From Adiantum capillus-veneris (lineage: Eukaryota; Streptophyta; Polypodiopsida; Polypodiales; Pteridaceae), in NCBI GenBank assembly GCA_014529385.2, contig CM043959.1, positions 14,815,809 to 14,879,808 on the forward strand: DNA of 64,000 nucleotides. The letters are read 5' to 3'. The position numbers were made by a program, and so were the translations under genes. Positions 42,538 to 53,400 of the stretch are shown piece by piece; positions within the stretch are counted from its first letter, which is position 1, and the number at the start of each line of letters is the position of its first letter. The notes under the pieces were generated by a model. It ran no database searches. It worked only from the letters and a program-made list of their open reading frames with translations, and was not told the DNA's origin.

Positions 42538-43212
42538 CTAGAGACGATATCCCATCTCTCCATATGCACCATATCCAACGAAGATACATTTTTGTGACTT
42601 TGGCTCTAAGTTCTGTCTAAGTTGTTTGGGCACGTGAGCATAAGCTTCACAACCAAAGACACGTAAGTGTTCATAGTGGGGCTTGCGTTTAGACCATGAT
42701 TCCTCTGGAATCTCATAATTCAATGGCGTACTAGGTGAACGATTGATAATGTGCAATGTTGTCAAGAGGGCTTCTGCCCAAAAGCCCTATGTAAGATTTG
42801 CCATCGAAAGCATGGCTGTGAATCTCTCCTGAATCGTATGATTCATACGCTCAGCAACTCTGTTTTGAGCTGGTGTATATGGCGCAGTAAACTGCCTTTT
42901 AATCCCCCTACAGGCACAAAAATTCTCAAACTCCTTGGAGACATATTCCCCACCATTGTCAGTCAGTAACCTCTTGAGTTTCTGGCCAGACTGATTTTCA
43001 ACGAGTGCTAAGAATTTCTGGAACACTGAGAGAACTTGATCCTTGCTTTTCAAAGGATATGCCGACACCTTACTAGTAGAGTCATCTATAAACGTCACAA
43101 AATAGCTAGCTCCCCCTAGAGGATTGGTTGACATAGGACCACATACATCACTATGTACTAAATCTAGAGGCTCAGCTCGCTTTTGACCTAATGGTAAGTA
43201 CACTGACCGAGT
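42538..43212 (-). pseudogene. Copia integrase core
   Basis: The domain reads PLDLVHSDVCGPMSTNPLG (first Asp), YFVTFIDDSTSKVSAYPLKS, RLLTDNGGEYVSKEFENFC (second Asp) and YTPAQNRVAERMNHTIQERF (Glu). It continues LRVFGCEAYAHVPKQLR and SQKCIFVGYGAYGEMGYRL. The D,D,E triad is intact. Two in-frame TAG codons interrupt it: 42787-42789 (before GFWAEALLTT) and 42538-42540 (before HPESRKI). Confidence 0.93.
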
Positions 43213-43740
43213 CTATTTGCCATAAATGCAGTGTTCATAGATAGGAAAGTCATCATACGACAAAACAAGCAAGTAGCCAAAACAAGTCAGGGTTCTCATT
43301 CCTTTTTGGCTAATATGGCCTAGCCGACAATGCCACAACTCAGTAGACGGCAGCTCGGCTATAGATATGTAATCATGACCAACATTTGACACATGCATGG
43401 AATAAAGAGTATGATGCTTCTCACCTCTAAGTACAACAAGATTCCCTTTGCGTACCATCCACAAACCATTGCCAAATGTGGTGTTGTAGCCCAAATCATC
43501 AAGCTGACCAACAGATATCAAGCTTTTTGTCAACTTGGACACATGTCTGACATTGCATAAAGTAAACTGCGTGCCATTCCTCAGATGCAATTTCACGTTT
43601 CTGACACCCTCAATGTCTAGTTCATACGCATCACCAAGTCGCACTTTGCCACGAGAGTGAGAGTAAGTAGAGAACCATTCTCTATGTGATGTCACATGGA
43701 AACTCGCACCAGAATCTACTACCCAATTATGTGCAAACTA
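43213..43740 (-). pseudogene. Copia protease and integrase amino end
   Basis: After TAG 43738-43740 the frame continues HNWVVDSGASFHVTSHREWF, the copia protease active site (Asp-Ser-Gly). It then reads VKLHLRNGTQFTLCNVRHVS, and LWHCRLGHISQKGMRTL, the His-His part of the integrase finger. It ends YGK with TAG at 43213-43215. No frameshift inside. Confidence 0.9.
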
Positions 43741-44715
43741 TGCATCTTGTGTAACAAGAGCATCAATAGGTAGATCTGATGTGAAGATCAACACATCAGA
43801 ATCAAGTGGCATGTCATCCTCTGGAAGAGTCTTAACAACAGGAGCATTTGGAGACTCTATGACATTGATCTCCTCTAACTTAGCTTTGCCCTTGTTCGAA
43901 TCGTCAGACTTTTGAGACTTAGAAGTCTCACCAAATTGCTTTTCCTTTTTACTTTTCTGCCATTTCTTGAAATCCTTTTTCACGTGCCCTTTCTTATGGC
44001 AATGATAGCACTCAACATTACGCATGGATCCCCGAGACCTACTGCGTGAGCCTCCACGGTCCTTGCTTTGGGCACAACCTTGAGTGCGACCCCTCTGTCT
44101 ATCAGTAGCAACATATACATCACCATCCTTCTTGCCTTCGAGAGATTTTTTACGAATCTCCTCAATGAACAGGCTTCCAATGACATCATTGTACACTAGA
44201 CCAGTACTAGGTGCTGAGTTGCTAATTGCAGTACAGAACATATCCCATGACGAGGGTAAGCTGCATAGCATAAAAATACATCTAATCTCCTCATCAAAGA
44301 CCAAACCATGAGTGGTCAACTGAGTAAAGATTATGTTAAACTCATTTATGTGAGTAGAAATAGTGCCCTCTTCCTTCATGCGAAGGTCAAACAACTTTTT
44401 CATTAAGAAAACCTTGTTTGTGACACTCTGAGTCTCATAACTTGAGCATAACTTGTCCCATACATCTATAGCAGATCTCTCTCCAACTATGGTGAAGTAC
44501 ACAGACTCAGCCAAATGCAAACAAATAGTAGGTTTGGCCTTAGCATCAAGCTTCTCCCACTTTGTATCCGTATACTCGCCCTCTGGGCGCTCCATGACGG
44601 GATCCAGTTGTCCTTTTTGGATAAGAACATCCTGGATTTGCTCTTTCCATATTGCAAAGTTTGTACCATCAAACTTTGTGATGTTATAAACATCCTTCTC
44701 TCCACTAGATCCCAT
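43738..44715 (-). pseudogene. Copia gag
   Basis: A 325-residue frame from MGSSGEKDVYNITKFDGTNF. The copia gag core shows AIWKEQIQDVLIQKGQLDP, VWDKLCSSYETQS, LFDLRMKEEGTISTHINEFN and LCSLPSSWDMF. The knuckle at residues ~236-249 is CYHCHKKGHVKKDF: the last Cys is replaced by Phe, so zinc binding would be weakened. It ends at TAG 43738-43740, in frame with the protease. The start Met is the natural one, 5' of which only about 130 bases of leader-like sequence remain. Confidence 0.93.
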
Positions 44716-44849
44716 AACTTCAAAGTGGGAAATAATATGGCGACAGGCATAGAATCATCATCTTTGTATCTATCTTCTCCTTCCCTATGTTATTCTCAAC
44801 ATGCATTGAAGCATGGTTGTAGAAAACACCTGAACTGCAGCAAAACATA

Positions 44850-46084
44850 AAATTGTCAAAACTTTTTTCACTTTGAAGTCTAAATTTTTAGCATTTCAAA
44901 ATTGTCAAAATCATTAAAAAAATTTACTTTGGCATCTCAAAGATGCTTATTGTGACAACTTTGTGAAATTTTGCTTCTATAATGTTTTGCAATGAATCAA
45001 CAACTATTTCATCCATGTTTTGAGATGGATCAACATTGAACTCTCAAGAGATAAATTGTATATATTAAAATATCTTTTTGCTTATGTTAGATCTATTGAT
45101 ATTTCACATATACAATCAAACTTTATGCATCACACAAAGTTTAATTCTATACTTGAAGTAGACCAAGATTTGTAGGAGACAAAGCTGTTGGTTTTGAGTC
45201 TTAGATCTCTATCCATAAATCTCTTATCATTGTTTAATACATGAAAGAGATAGAAGGTTTGTTGTTTTATTTAAAGATAAAGGTATAAATATTTTTATGT
45301 CAAATATTGCTTGATTGTAATCAGTTTACTAATCTTCTCACTTATGCACGCTAAATGCATTTTGATACGTTTTTACATATGCAACTCCTTTAAAAGATAA
45401 TTTTATAAAGCAAAAATATTATGATTTTATCCATCATAGAGATATCTTAATTTCATATACAATTTAGAGTGTTTTATGTATTGTTTGATCAAAATAAGTA
45501 ATTAAACAAGATAAGTATATATAGTTATAGATTTTGTTTGTTACTTATGTATGTCCCTTTTTTTATTTTCTCCTTTATGAAATGGATGACTTATTGATAT
45601 TGATGATTATTACTTCTTGGATTTTTTAATACAGTCAAAGTCTTGTTTCATTGTGATTATCTTTTGTTTCATTGTTTGGTGATATATAATGTTGTTTCAT
45701 GTGGATGGACTGCCAAGCCTCACACTTATCTTATTGCAGACGTAGCGAGAACCACGAACATAATTGTCAATCCATGGGATGAATCTGAACTGACTAGTCC
45801 GTGGAAGCTACGAGAGAGTGTCGATCTCCCGAAAAACATATCTATCTATCTTTTGTAGAAGCTACACTCAAACATACCTCCTTATCAAAAGCTAGTCGCT
45901 AATCGATGAACTGATTGTGCTAGTTCCTTGGGCTTATCACTTCCAATCCTTATCAAATTGATAGGACAAGTAGTCAAGACCTAGATACACTCACCTAGGA
46001 CCTTAACTTGCACTTTAGGTGTCTTGCAAAAACCGCGATTAATTACAGTAGTGCATTTTTTACCTGGTTGTTTTTGGTGCAGAT
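44850..46084. other. AT-rich stretch with no gene
   Basis: No ORF with a recognisable motif, no LTR partner for the copia element and no primer site. The part above ~45.9 kb could belong to the LTR next to it. Confidence 0.4.
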
Positions 46085-46640
46085 TGTTATGGGAAGCTTA
46101 GCAATGATGCCCTAACACCTCTCCTATAACTAATTTCCAATTTTAGTGCTTCTTTCTTGTGTTATGAACTAAATTAGGAAGAGGGTTGGTGACAACAAAT
46201 GCGATGAAACAGCTACAATGGCTTACCTCTTTGCGTAGAGCTTTCACCTAGGAGTGCGTTGATGCAAACGGTTCGCAAAACAAGCATTCCAATAGGGAGA
46301 TAGGACTTCATGAAGACAGAGAGAGAAGCACAATGACTGCACGTATGTATTTCATTATCCAAAAAACTTGAGAAAATCTTTACAAAAGTGGCTTTTATAC
46401 CTTAGCCAAGGTTTTTATGTCAAAATTGACTCACATGAGCCCTAGAGATAGACTAAATTGGGTACAACTTGGAAGCATATAGCCCCAGCTCCATTTTACA
46501 AGGTAATTCACTAATTGTAGGCTAACCAGCTTCTAGATTATACCAAAAATAATGAATTACAAAATAGGGCTCATAAAAAATGCCTATTACAAAGTATTTC
46601 CGAGCTGATGTTGGCTTGCTGCTAAGCTTACTGCTAACGT
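46085..46640 (-). mobile_element. Probable 3' LTR of the copy C element
   Basis: On the minus strand AGGGGGGGGAGAAA (46641-46654) looks like a polypurine tract, followed by CGTTAGCAGTAAGC, plausibly a mutated TGTTAGCAG start. About 230 bases on comes GGTATAAAAGCC, a strong TATA box. No partner LTR was found, so the length and end are guesses. Confidence 0.4.
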
Positions 46641-46692
46641 TTCTCCCCCCCCTAACGTGTGTCGTCCTGTGGCACACTCAAAAAGGTACAAA

Positions 46693-49600
46693 CTAGTACT
46701 CGGGTTGACGCTTTGTCGCTCGTTCCTTGAGGACTTCCAAAGCTTTTTGATATTTGATGCGACGTTCTTTATCTGGTACTTCAAGAAACTGCAAAATTAC
46801 TTTGTTTCGTAGCTCTATTTCTGAGTATCCCATGAACCTTGCTGAGAGGTTGTGCAAAATGGGAGCAAAATATTTGTTTCGCCATGTGAAGAAGCCTGTG
46901 TAGAAGGCTGCTTTGAAAGCTAGCATATGATATGATGGTAAAAACATACACCAAGCGTAGAAGCTGAATAATATATCTTCTGATGGTTGGCTGCTTAGAT
47001 CAAAGCATAGGCCTTGATTACCTTCAAGAAAAGATAGCCATGGGGTGTTTTCTATTGAGGCTCATTGAAGGCCTTGTATGCATGTGAGCAAGGTTTTGCA
47101 TATTTTGACAAGCATTGCACAAGAGAGATTAAGGATACTTTTGAAAAAAAGTATTGTCACTAATAGTGCTTTAATAGTGCTTTGACCATGTATTCCTCTG
47201 TTGGTTGGGCGCCTTGTGGTGGTGGTAGCCTTGGGTAGTTGAGCCATGTGGACTTTGACTTTACTAGTGCTTCATGGTCTTTCCAACTGCAAATTCTAGG
47301 TACGGGGCAAAATGTCAAATCTTTTTGCAGTGTAAGTGGGGCTCTTGCATATAGTATAAGGTATCTGTCATGCTTATTTAGCCAGTTTTGCCGCGTGTAC
47401 TTCAGCTGTGTCTCTTCCTTCCTGCTCTTTTATCAGCTTCTCTTTAATCTGTAATAATTTAACTTTGATTAATGGAAAGGGTAGTGTTGGCTGGTGCCAT
47501 TGCATGTTGAGTTGCTGAGACTGGAGCTGGGTAGCATTGACTGAATGTAGCAGTCTCTACTCCCATTCCATAGCTTCTCTCCACTGTAGATCTGTCTCTT
47601 GAAGAATCTAATTTTTTAGCTTTTCTTCTTCACTGTGAGTAAGTGGCAACAACTTCTCTTTATCAAGTGATCTCGAACTTAGTGAAAAGTCCGATAGATC
47701 CACTTGTGGATGTTCCATTGTCATCTCCGCAAAGGTGAGCTCTAGGTCTTCCAGAGTTTGCTGTGTAGATGGGCCCGCCTCTGCATGGCTTTCTTCTATT
47801 GGGCGGTCTCTTGCCTGCAGGTTAGCTTTCTTCAGTTCTTATATCTCCTTGAGCAGAGCCTCTTCTTTGCATATGAATCAAGGTGAGGTCCTTTTCTGCT
47901 TTTGCTCTATTTTTAGCTCCAATGCTAGCTCTTCATTCTTTTTTTTCTAGAGACTTATACACTTCATCATCGCTTTTCAGGGTCGTCACAAATTGATCCG
48001 CCCTGATTTGTTGTAAGAGAGTTGCTTGCGAGGCAATCCTTGCTTCTAAGTAGTCTAAGCTGTGACAACATTGACCTGCACTTGTGCTCTTTGTAAAGAT
48101 AAATTTGTGGTCTTTAGTGCAGCAGTCACTTCTTGTAACTTTTTCTCCTGCTCTTCATAAGCATTGGATGTGTCCATTAGGAGCCTTGTCAGTTGCTCTA
48201 CTTCGTCTTGTTGCTTTCTGTGTGACAGTTGTTTGCTAGCTTGGTCTTGTTTTAGATTCTCAACTTCAGTTTGTAGATTTACCAAGATCTTCATCTTTCT
48301 TTTAAGTTCTAGCTGTAGCTGTTCTACTCTTTGAAAAATGTAGTTGATCATCAATGTATGTTACCTGCTGAGTTAGTGTTAATACTTTGTCAGATTTGTC
48401 AGCAACCTCATCTCGAATCCTGCCCATGATGTGCACCACTTTTGCAACCATTGTATCAACGTTGGTGGCCTCTTTAGGAATGGTTAGCTCTTTGGGAATG
48501 TCAATTGCAGGGGCTTCAAGTCTTATCAATTGTTTGATCTCTAGTTTCTTTTAGAACTTGATGTGTCTTCAGAAGATGCACCTCTCCTTGTAGTTCAGTG
48601 ACTGGAGATTTTTGAATCTCACATAGTGGCTCCTGAGGTAGATCGTGAATCTTCTGGATTGTGCTTTGTAAGAGCTGTCTATCACCTCTTGTGCAACCGC
48701 CAAAGCCGAAGCTTCTCTAATTTCTAGTTCCATAGGAACTTCTTCAATTTGTTCCTGTGGAATTTCTGCTTTACTTTGATCTTGAGATTCATCTAGCAGT
48801 TGTTGGCATGGAATCTCCATCTCCATGGCCTGCTCTTGTGGTGATTGCTCAAATGTAGGTTGTTGCACTTCTTCAGAAGGTCTTTCTTGCCCTTCGGCAC
48901 TTACTTCTCTTACTGCAGGGCCAATTGTAAGGGATGGTGGCTCTGTCACTTGTTGTTCTTGCACTATTTTTGCTGCTTGTGTGGCCAAAGCAATCCTTTC
49001 TTCCTTTGCAGCTTCATACAGCCTATCAATTTGCTCGATCAGATCAATCAAAGGAGGATCCGTTGGCCTTTTAGTTTTGGGCTTTGCTATCTCTTTCGGG
49101 ATCCACTTTTCCCTTTCATCGCCTTTAGCAAGGTGAGATCTATCATATCTCTCTTGTTATCTCTGTTGTCTTGCCAGTCTTTGGTTGGCTCTTCTTGGTG
49201 TGCTGCTGGAGCAACTCTTCTAATCTTTTCCAAGCGTGCTTCCCGCTCTTCTTTATCTGATTCTTCATCTTTGTTAATTTGCCTTTGTCTTTTACCTCTC
49301 GTGTTAGGTTTTTCCCTTGGAAGCTCTTCTTCAGGTTCTTGTTGAGATTCCGAGAGAAGCCATGTGTTCTGGTTGGGAGCTGGTGGTAGATTATCAGCGA
49401 TACCAATGGCTTGGTAGGCAATTCTTGTGAGAGTTTCGGGTGCTCCTAAGTATGTCACCCCATCTTCCTTCTTAGTGCTCTTTAAAGTTGTCAGCACATA
49501 TTGCACATGGTCGATAGCCATTAGTCCGTTTGACTTGAGAGCTTGTGTAAAAGTAGTGGCCACCGCATGATTTGGCGTTGTGTATCGTGATGGTTTCTTG

Positions 49601-50164
49601 GCCATGAAATGGAAGTGTTGGTGGTAGAGTCGTGTAGGGTTTTCTACAAGCTTGTGCACCAAATCAGAGAATGTGGCTACTGTTGTTGCCTTAGTAAATG
49701 TGCCAGATACTTTCCTGTCTTTAGACCTCATGGAAGTGCCTTCCTATGGCAGCTTCAAGGCTTCTGCGACAATGTCCTTGGTAATGTGCACTTCCACTTG
49801 TTCTCTGGCTGAGTTGGTCAACTTTGCCGAGCCGTCTTCTTGGATGGAGTTGAGCAGTTCATAGGATCTTTGTAGATCTACTCCACAAGGTTCCATTTCA
49901 TAATACTGTAACACTCCGAGCCTTCCGTGAGCTTCCCTTGTCCTTGGGTCTGTTGCCACATCATATATCTCCTTTGGCATCATTTGCAGCTCGACACCAG
50001 TGCCATCTTCATTTTTGAATTTCCCTGTGTAGAGTACGACATTGTGACTCTCTTGTTGTGGCTCTGAAATGTATGACTTCTTTGCCACCTTGAGAGAGCT
50101 TTTCTAGCTTGAAAGGGGGTAAATCTTGCAACTTTTCTTTTATGGTCTTTCTCTTTTTGTCCAT
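46693..50164 (-). pseudogene. Gag-like coiled-coil gene, copy C
   Basis: The start is near 50164 with MDKKRKTIKEKLQDLPPFKL. Blocks in order: YYEMEPCGVDLQRSYELLN, VEVHITKDIVAEALKLP, RLYHQHFHFMAKKPSRYTT, YLGAPETLTRIAYQAIGIAD, PPAPNQNTWLLSES. A charged linker and EKWIPKEIAKPKTKRP follow near 49.08 kb. An acidic Gln/Glu-rich domain lies at 48.57-49.05 kb, and a strong coiled coil (VENLKQDQASKQLSHRKQQD) at 48.06-48.53 kb. The final domain is FLPSYHMLAFKAAFYTGFF and VLKERATKRQPEY. Lesions include TAG 49744-49746 and a shift near 49060. It is about 1,100 residues if joined. The family is unknown; no RT or integrase is linked to it. Confidence 0.6.
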
Positions 50165-50199
50165 CCTGGTGGACTGCATAGAACGTGAAAGTGTGACCA

Positions 50200-52134
50200 A
50201 GAATCCATCATTAGAAACTTGTCGTTAAAAAGTCCGCATGGATGCTCTGAAGTGCCATTAGCTCTTTGACATGAATTTGTTGAAGTGCACAAACATTTAG
50301 GAACTCATATAGGCATTAGAGAACCATATCAAGCACTAAAAACCAAAATTGGACAATTTTGTCAAACTTAGAAAATAATCGTGATTATTTTCTTTTTGGG
50401 CTTCTAAGCATCTGGGCTTTAGTTTGGGGTCATGGATGGGTTGTGTACATGTGGTACATGACTTGTATGAAGTTTAGAAGTATTTGGATTTACAGAATGG
50501 GCACAAAGTTAGAATTCTGGGTTGAAAGTGCTGCAAAAAATCAGTTTTGATGAGAATCTTGGGTACAATTGTCCAAATGAGTTCATACTCAAGGGTTAAG
50601 CTTTTCAAGGAGTGTTCTAGCTCTGTATAAGGTAATGTTGGAATTTGGGCCATTTTTTATCGCCTAGAAAATAATTGCGATTATTTTCTTTTTGTATTTC
50701 TGGACATGTTGGTGATCCACTTGCTAAGCCAACTTGTTGTAGGTGTCTTTGGGGTGTCCCTTGGCAATTTTGAACAATTTTTGTTGAGTTTGGGCAAATT
50801 TTGGCCTTGACACAGATTTGGTGTCCTAACTGACAAAGATGGTTCAAAATTGGGTGTTTTCATATGCTAAGGGATGGGTGAGAGTGGTAGGGGCTTGGTG
50901 AACACACTTATGACAAGATAGGTGCAAAAAATATTGAAAATGGCACAGTAGAAAATAATCGATTATTTTCTAATCTTACAAACATTCATCAAAATTGATT
51001 TTTTAGCATCTATCCATGTTCCCCACACCCTATATGCCCCTTGTGGTCACTTTGGTGCTTTTGCATGTTGTTGATACCCTTTGTTTACTCTTGCACCACT
51101 TTCGTAGTAGCTTGTGCTATCTTGGACTTGAGTCCGTGAAGATTTGGGTGTCTTTGGCATTGTACACTTGTTCGGTACATGATGCTAAGGCTTGGCATCA
51201 ATTCTGGTCCACTTTGGTGTCCATTTGACATCATATATAAAAAATGATGCTTTGCGGTTTCTACGATCAATTCTAGCTAGAAAGGGCCCAAACTTGGTAA
51301 GTTGGCCTATTCTATTATGGTACATTGTTTGCAAACACTATGGTCTACCCCCCCATCAAGCTAGTTCCCAGTTCTGATAAGTTGCAAAAATCTAGATTAT
51401 TTTGTTTGGGGTATTTTGGGACCCGTCTAAATTGACTTCTGAGCCGATACAAGTGTTGTTTTAGTCATGGGGTTGCTATGGTTCCAATTTGGTCATGAGT
51501 GGACACTTGGGTTGGGTATTATGAATCCTTTTGCTCCTGATCTTTCCCAGATTGCAGCTGCTTCCTAGGGTTTTCTTGATTCCTCTAACCCCCATATCCC
51601 TACTCTAATTTGTCCTAAACAAGGTTAAGAACTTACCCCTCATATCTGGTATGGATGTGTGTGATGTACGCAGCGGTAGGAAGGTCAAAAAGTCGATGTT
51701 TGCTAGCTCCTCTGGAGCTCTCCTCTAGAGTGAACAAGTAGAAATGAGGCTCTCCCTAGCCATCTAGGATATCTATACCCTGAATTTTTTTGTCACTTCC
51801 GCTCAAATTCCCCAGTTAGTCCCAGTATGTCTTAAAATCTACATTCGCTTCGAGAATCATGCGATTTAGAGTTCGTTAGCCTAATCGGTGAAGATTTTGC
51901 AAAATCTTCATAGCCTAATTTTTTGGTATCTATACCTTGACTTTTTTGGTCACTTCAGCTCAAATTCCCCAGTTAGTCCCAGTATGTCTTAAAATCTACA
52001 TTTGCTTCGAGAATCACGCGATTTGGAGTTCGTTAGCCCAATCGGTGAAGATTTAGCCGAATTAGGCTTCATAGCCTATTTCGGCTTTCCGTCAATATTT
52101 TCCAAATTGAACCAAATTTGACATGGTTTTGTGT
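50200..52134 (-). other. Leader of the copy C element, with phased dyads
   Basis: No gene. Dyads at 50370-50393 (arms AGAAAATAATC), 50666-50689 (one mismatch) and 50949-50972 (perfect, arms TAGAAAATAATC) are spaced 296 and 283 bases apart. A weaker AATCTAGATT at 51389-51398 lies 433 bases further on. GGGGTAAGTTCTT on the minus strand at about 51629-51639 is a splice-donor-like match to the copy B leader. A 157-bp tandem duplication lies at 51770-52083. Confidence 0.6.
51770..52083. repeat. 157-bp tandem duplication
   Basis: TATCTATACC begins copies at 51770 and 51927. The rest (CAAATTCCCCAGTTAGTCCC, GAGTTCGTTAGCC) repeats with a few substitutions. Confidence 0.88.
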
Positions 52135-53177
52135 TGAAACTAAATTGGAAATAAACTTGGCAATTAAGTGGAATTTAATTGCAAAACTGGCAACATTAAT
52201 AACATGGAGAGAGAGAATCAAAACAGAAACAGACGACACAATGTTGAGGGCCGGATATATGAGGCCGACCCCCCCCCCCCCCCCCCCCCCCCCAAAAGAA
52301 ACTTGTATTAGAAAATTGTGATTACACGCCTTCTTCAAGAGGCATTGGAAGCTTTTTCCATTGAAACATTTTACTTTGGTTGCTTGGTTGCTTGTGAATA
52401 GAGAAGAGAAGAAGACTAACTCTCTCTCCCAAGCCCCGTTGTCACTCGTAGGTGATAGGGATACTGTGGGGAGAGTCGAGCTTCCTAGAGAGATGAGAAT
52501 GGCTATTTCAAGCCCTTAGGGTTAGCTTGAAAGCCCTAAAGAAGACCTAATGTGCAGCCTTGAGAGTCCTGGAGCACTCTCACTTGTTGGCTCAAGAGAT
52601 GTGCAGCTATAAATTTCAGCAGCACTTCGGTACCTACAAGAGTTGTACAGAAAATCGAGTTGGGCATGTGTTTATATAGGTTTTGGGGGTAGAGAGGCTC
52701 TCACACAGCACAAAGGAATGGCTATGGAGCTTTTGGACTCCTCAACCATCACTTTTTGATCCAAAATGGGTGGCATGCAAGCCTTAGAGCCCAGATACAT
52801 TGAATCTGGACACTTTTTGTGTGTGTGTGTGCACGGTGGCCCATGGAGCTCAGGCTAATTCTGGTAGAGAGGGGGCGCCTTCTGCCTGGAACCACCCATT
52901 TGGGTCAACCCATCCTAGCCACACCTTCCCCGCCCCCTGCTAGGCCCCCGTTCCCATACTGGACCCATCTCCCCCCCGCATTTTAGCCGTTTTGGCACTT
53001 TTTTAACCATTCCGTGCACATTAGAACTCTGATTGAGATTATGTAAATTGCCCCTTAGTCCTGGAATAATTTCCTAGACTCTTGTGGACTCCCGGCTTCC
53101 ATGTTGGCCTTGCAGCACTTTGAAACCGTGATTCCAGACTCTTTGAGGCTTCCATCACTTTAACTTTTTGATGGTCA
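52135..53177 (-). mobile_element. 3' LTR of gypsy II
   Basis: Plus-strand text TGAAACTAAATTGG to TGATGGTCA, matching 57996-58995. It contains a run of about 25 C at 52269-52293, where the sister LTR has a short C-rich stretch. The PPT on the minus strand, GAGGAAATGGAAGAGATTC, overlaps the last codons of pol. Confidence 0.92.
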
Positions 53178-53400
53178 GAATCTCTTCCATTTCCTCGAAT
53201 TCTAGCGGATCTTCCTCGATTGGAGCTTGGGGTGGAGGTCCTTTATATGGCTTAAGTAAGCTGACATGAAAGGCATTGTGTATATGACAATGATCTGGTA
53301 ATCGCGATTGATAGGAAGCTTGATTGATCTTTTGCAAGATTTGAAAAGGTCCATAGTATCTTTTGGCCAACTTGGCATAAAACTTTTGGTGGCCCGTAGG
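53155..53400 (-). pseudogene. Gypsy II integrase carboxyl end without chromodomain
   Basis: The frame reads KRYYGPFQILQKINQASYQS, then HNAFHVSLLKPYKGPPP and EEDPLEFEEMEEILTIKKLK, stopping inside the LTR. In the related gypsy I the same acidic linker continues into a chromodomain. Here the linker runs straight into the LTR, so the chromodomain has been lost at the LTR border. Confidence 0.8.

Noticed and set aside
44850-46084. 5' LTR of the copia element
   Set aside because: No sequence matching the 3' LTR and no initiator-Met primer site was found here.
52269-52293. Run of 25 C as a functional G-quadruplex element
   Set aside because: The sister LTR has only a short C-rich stretch there; slippage or an assembly artefact is more likely.
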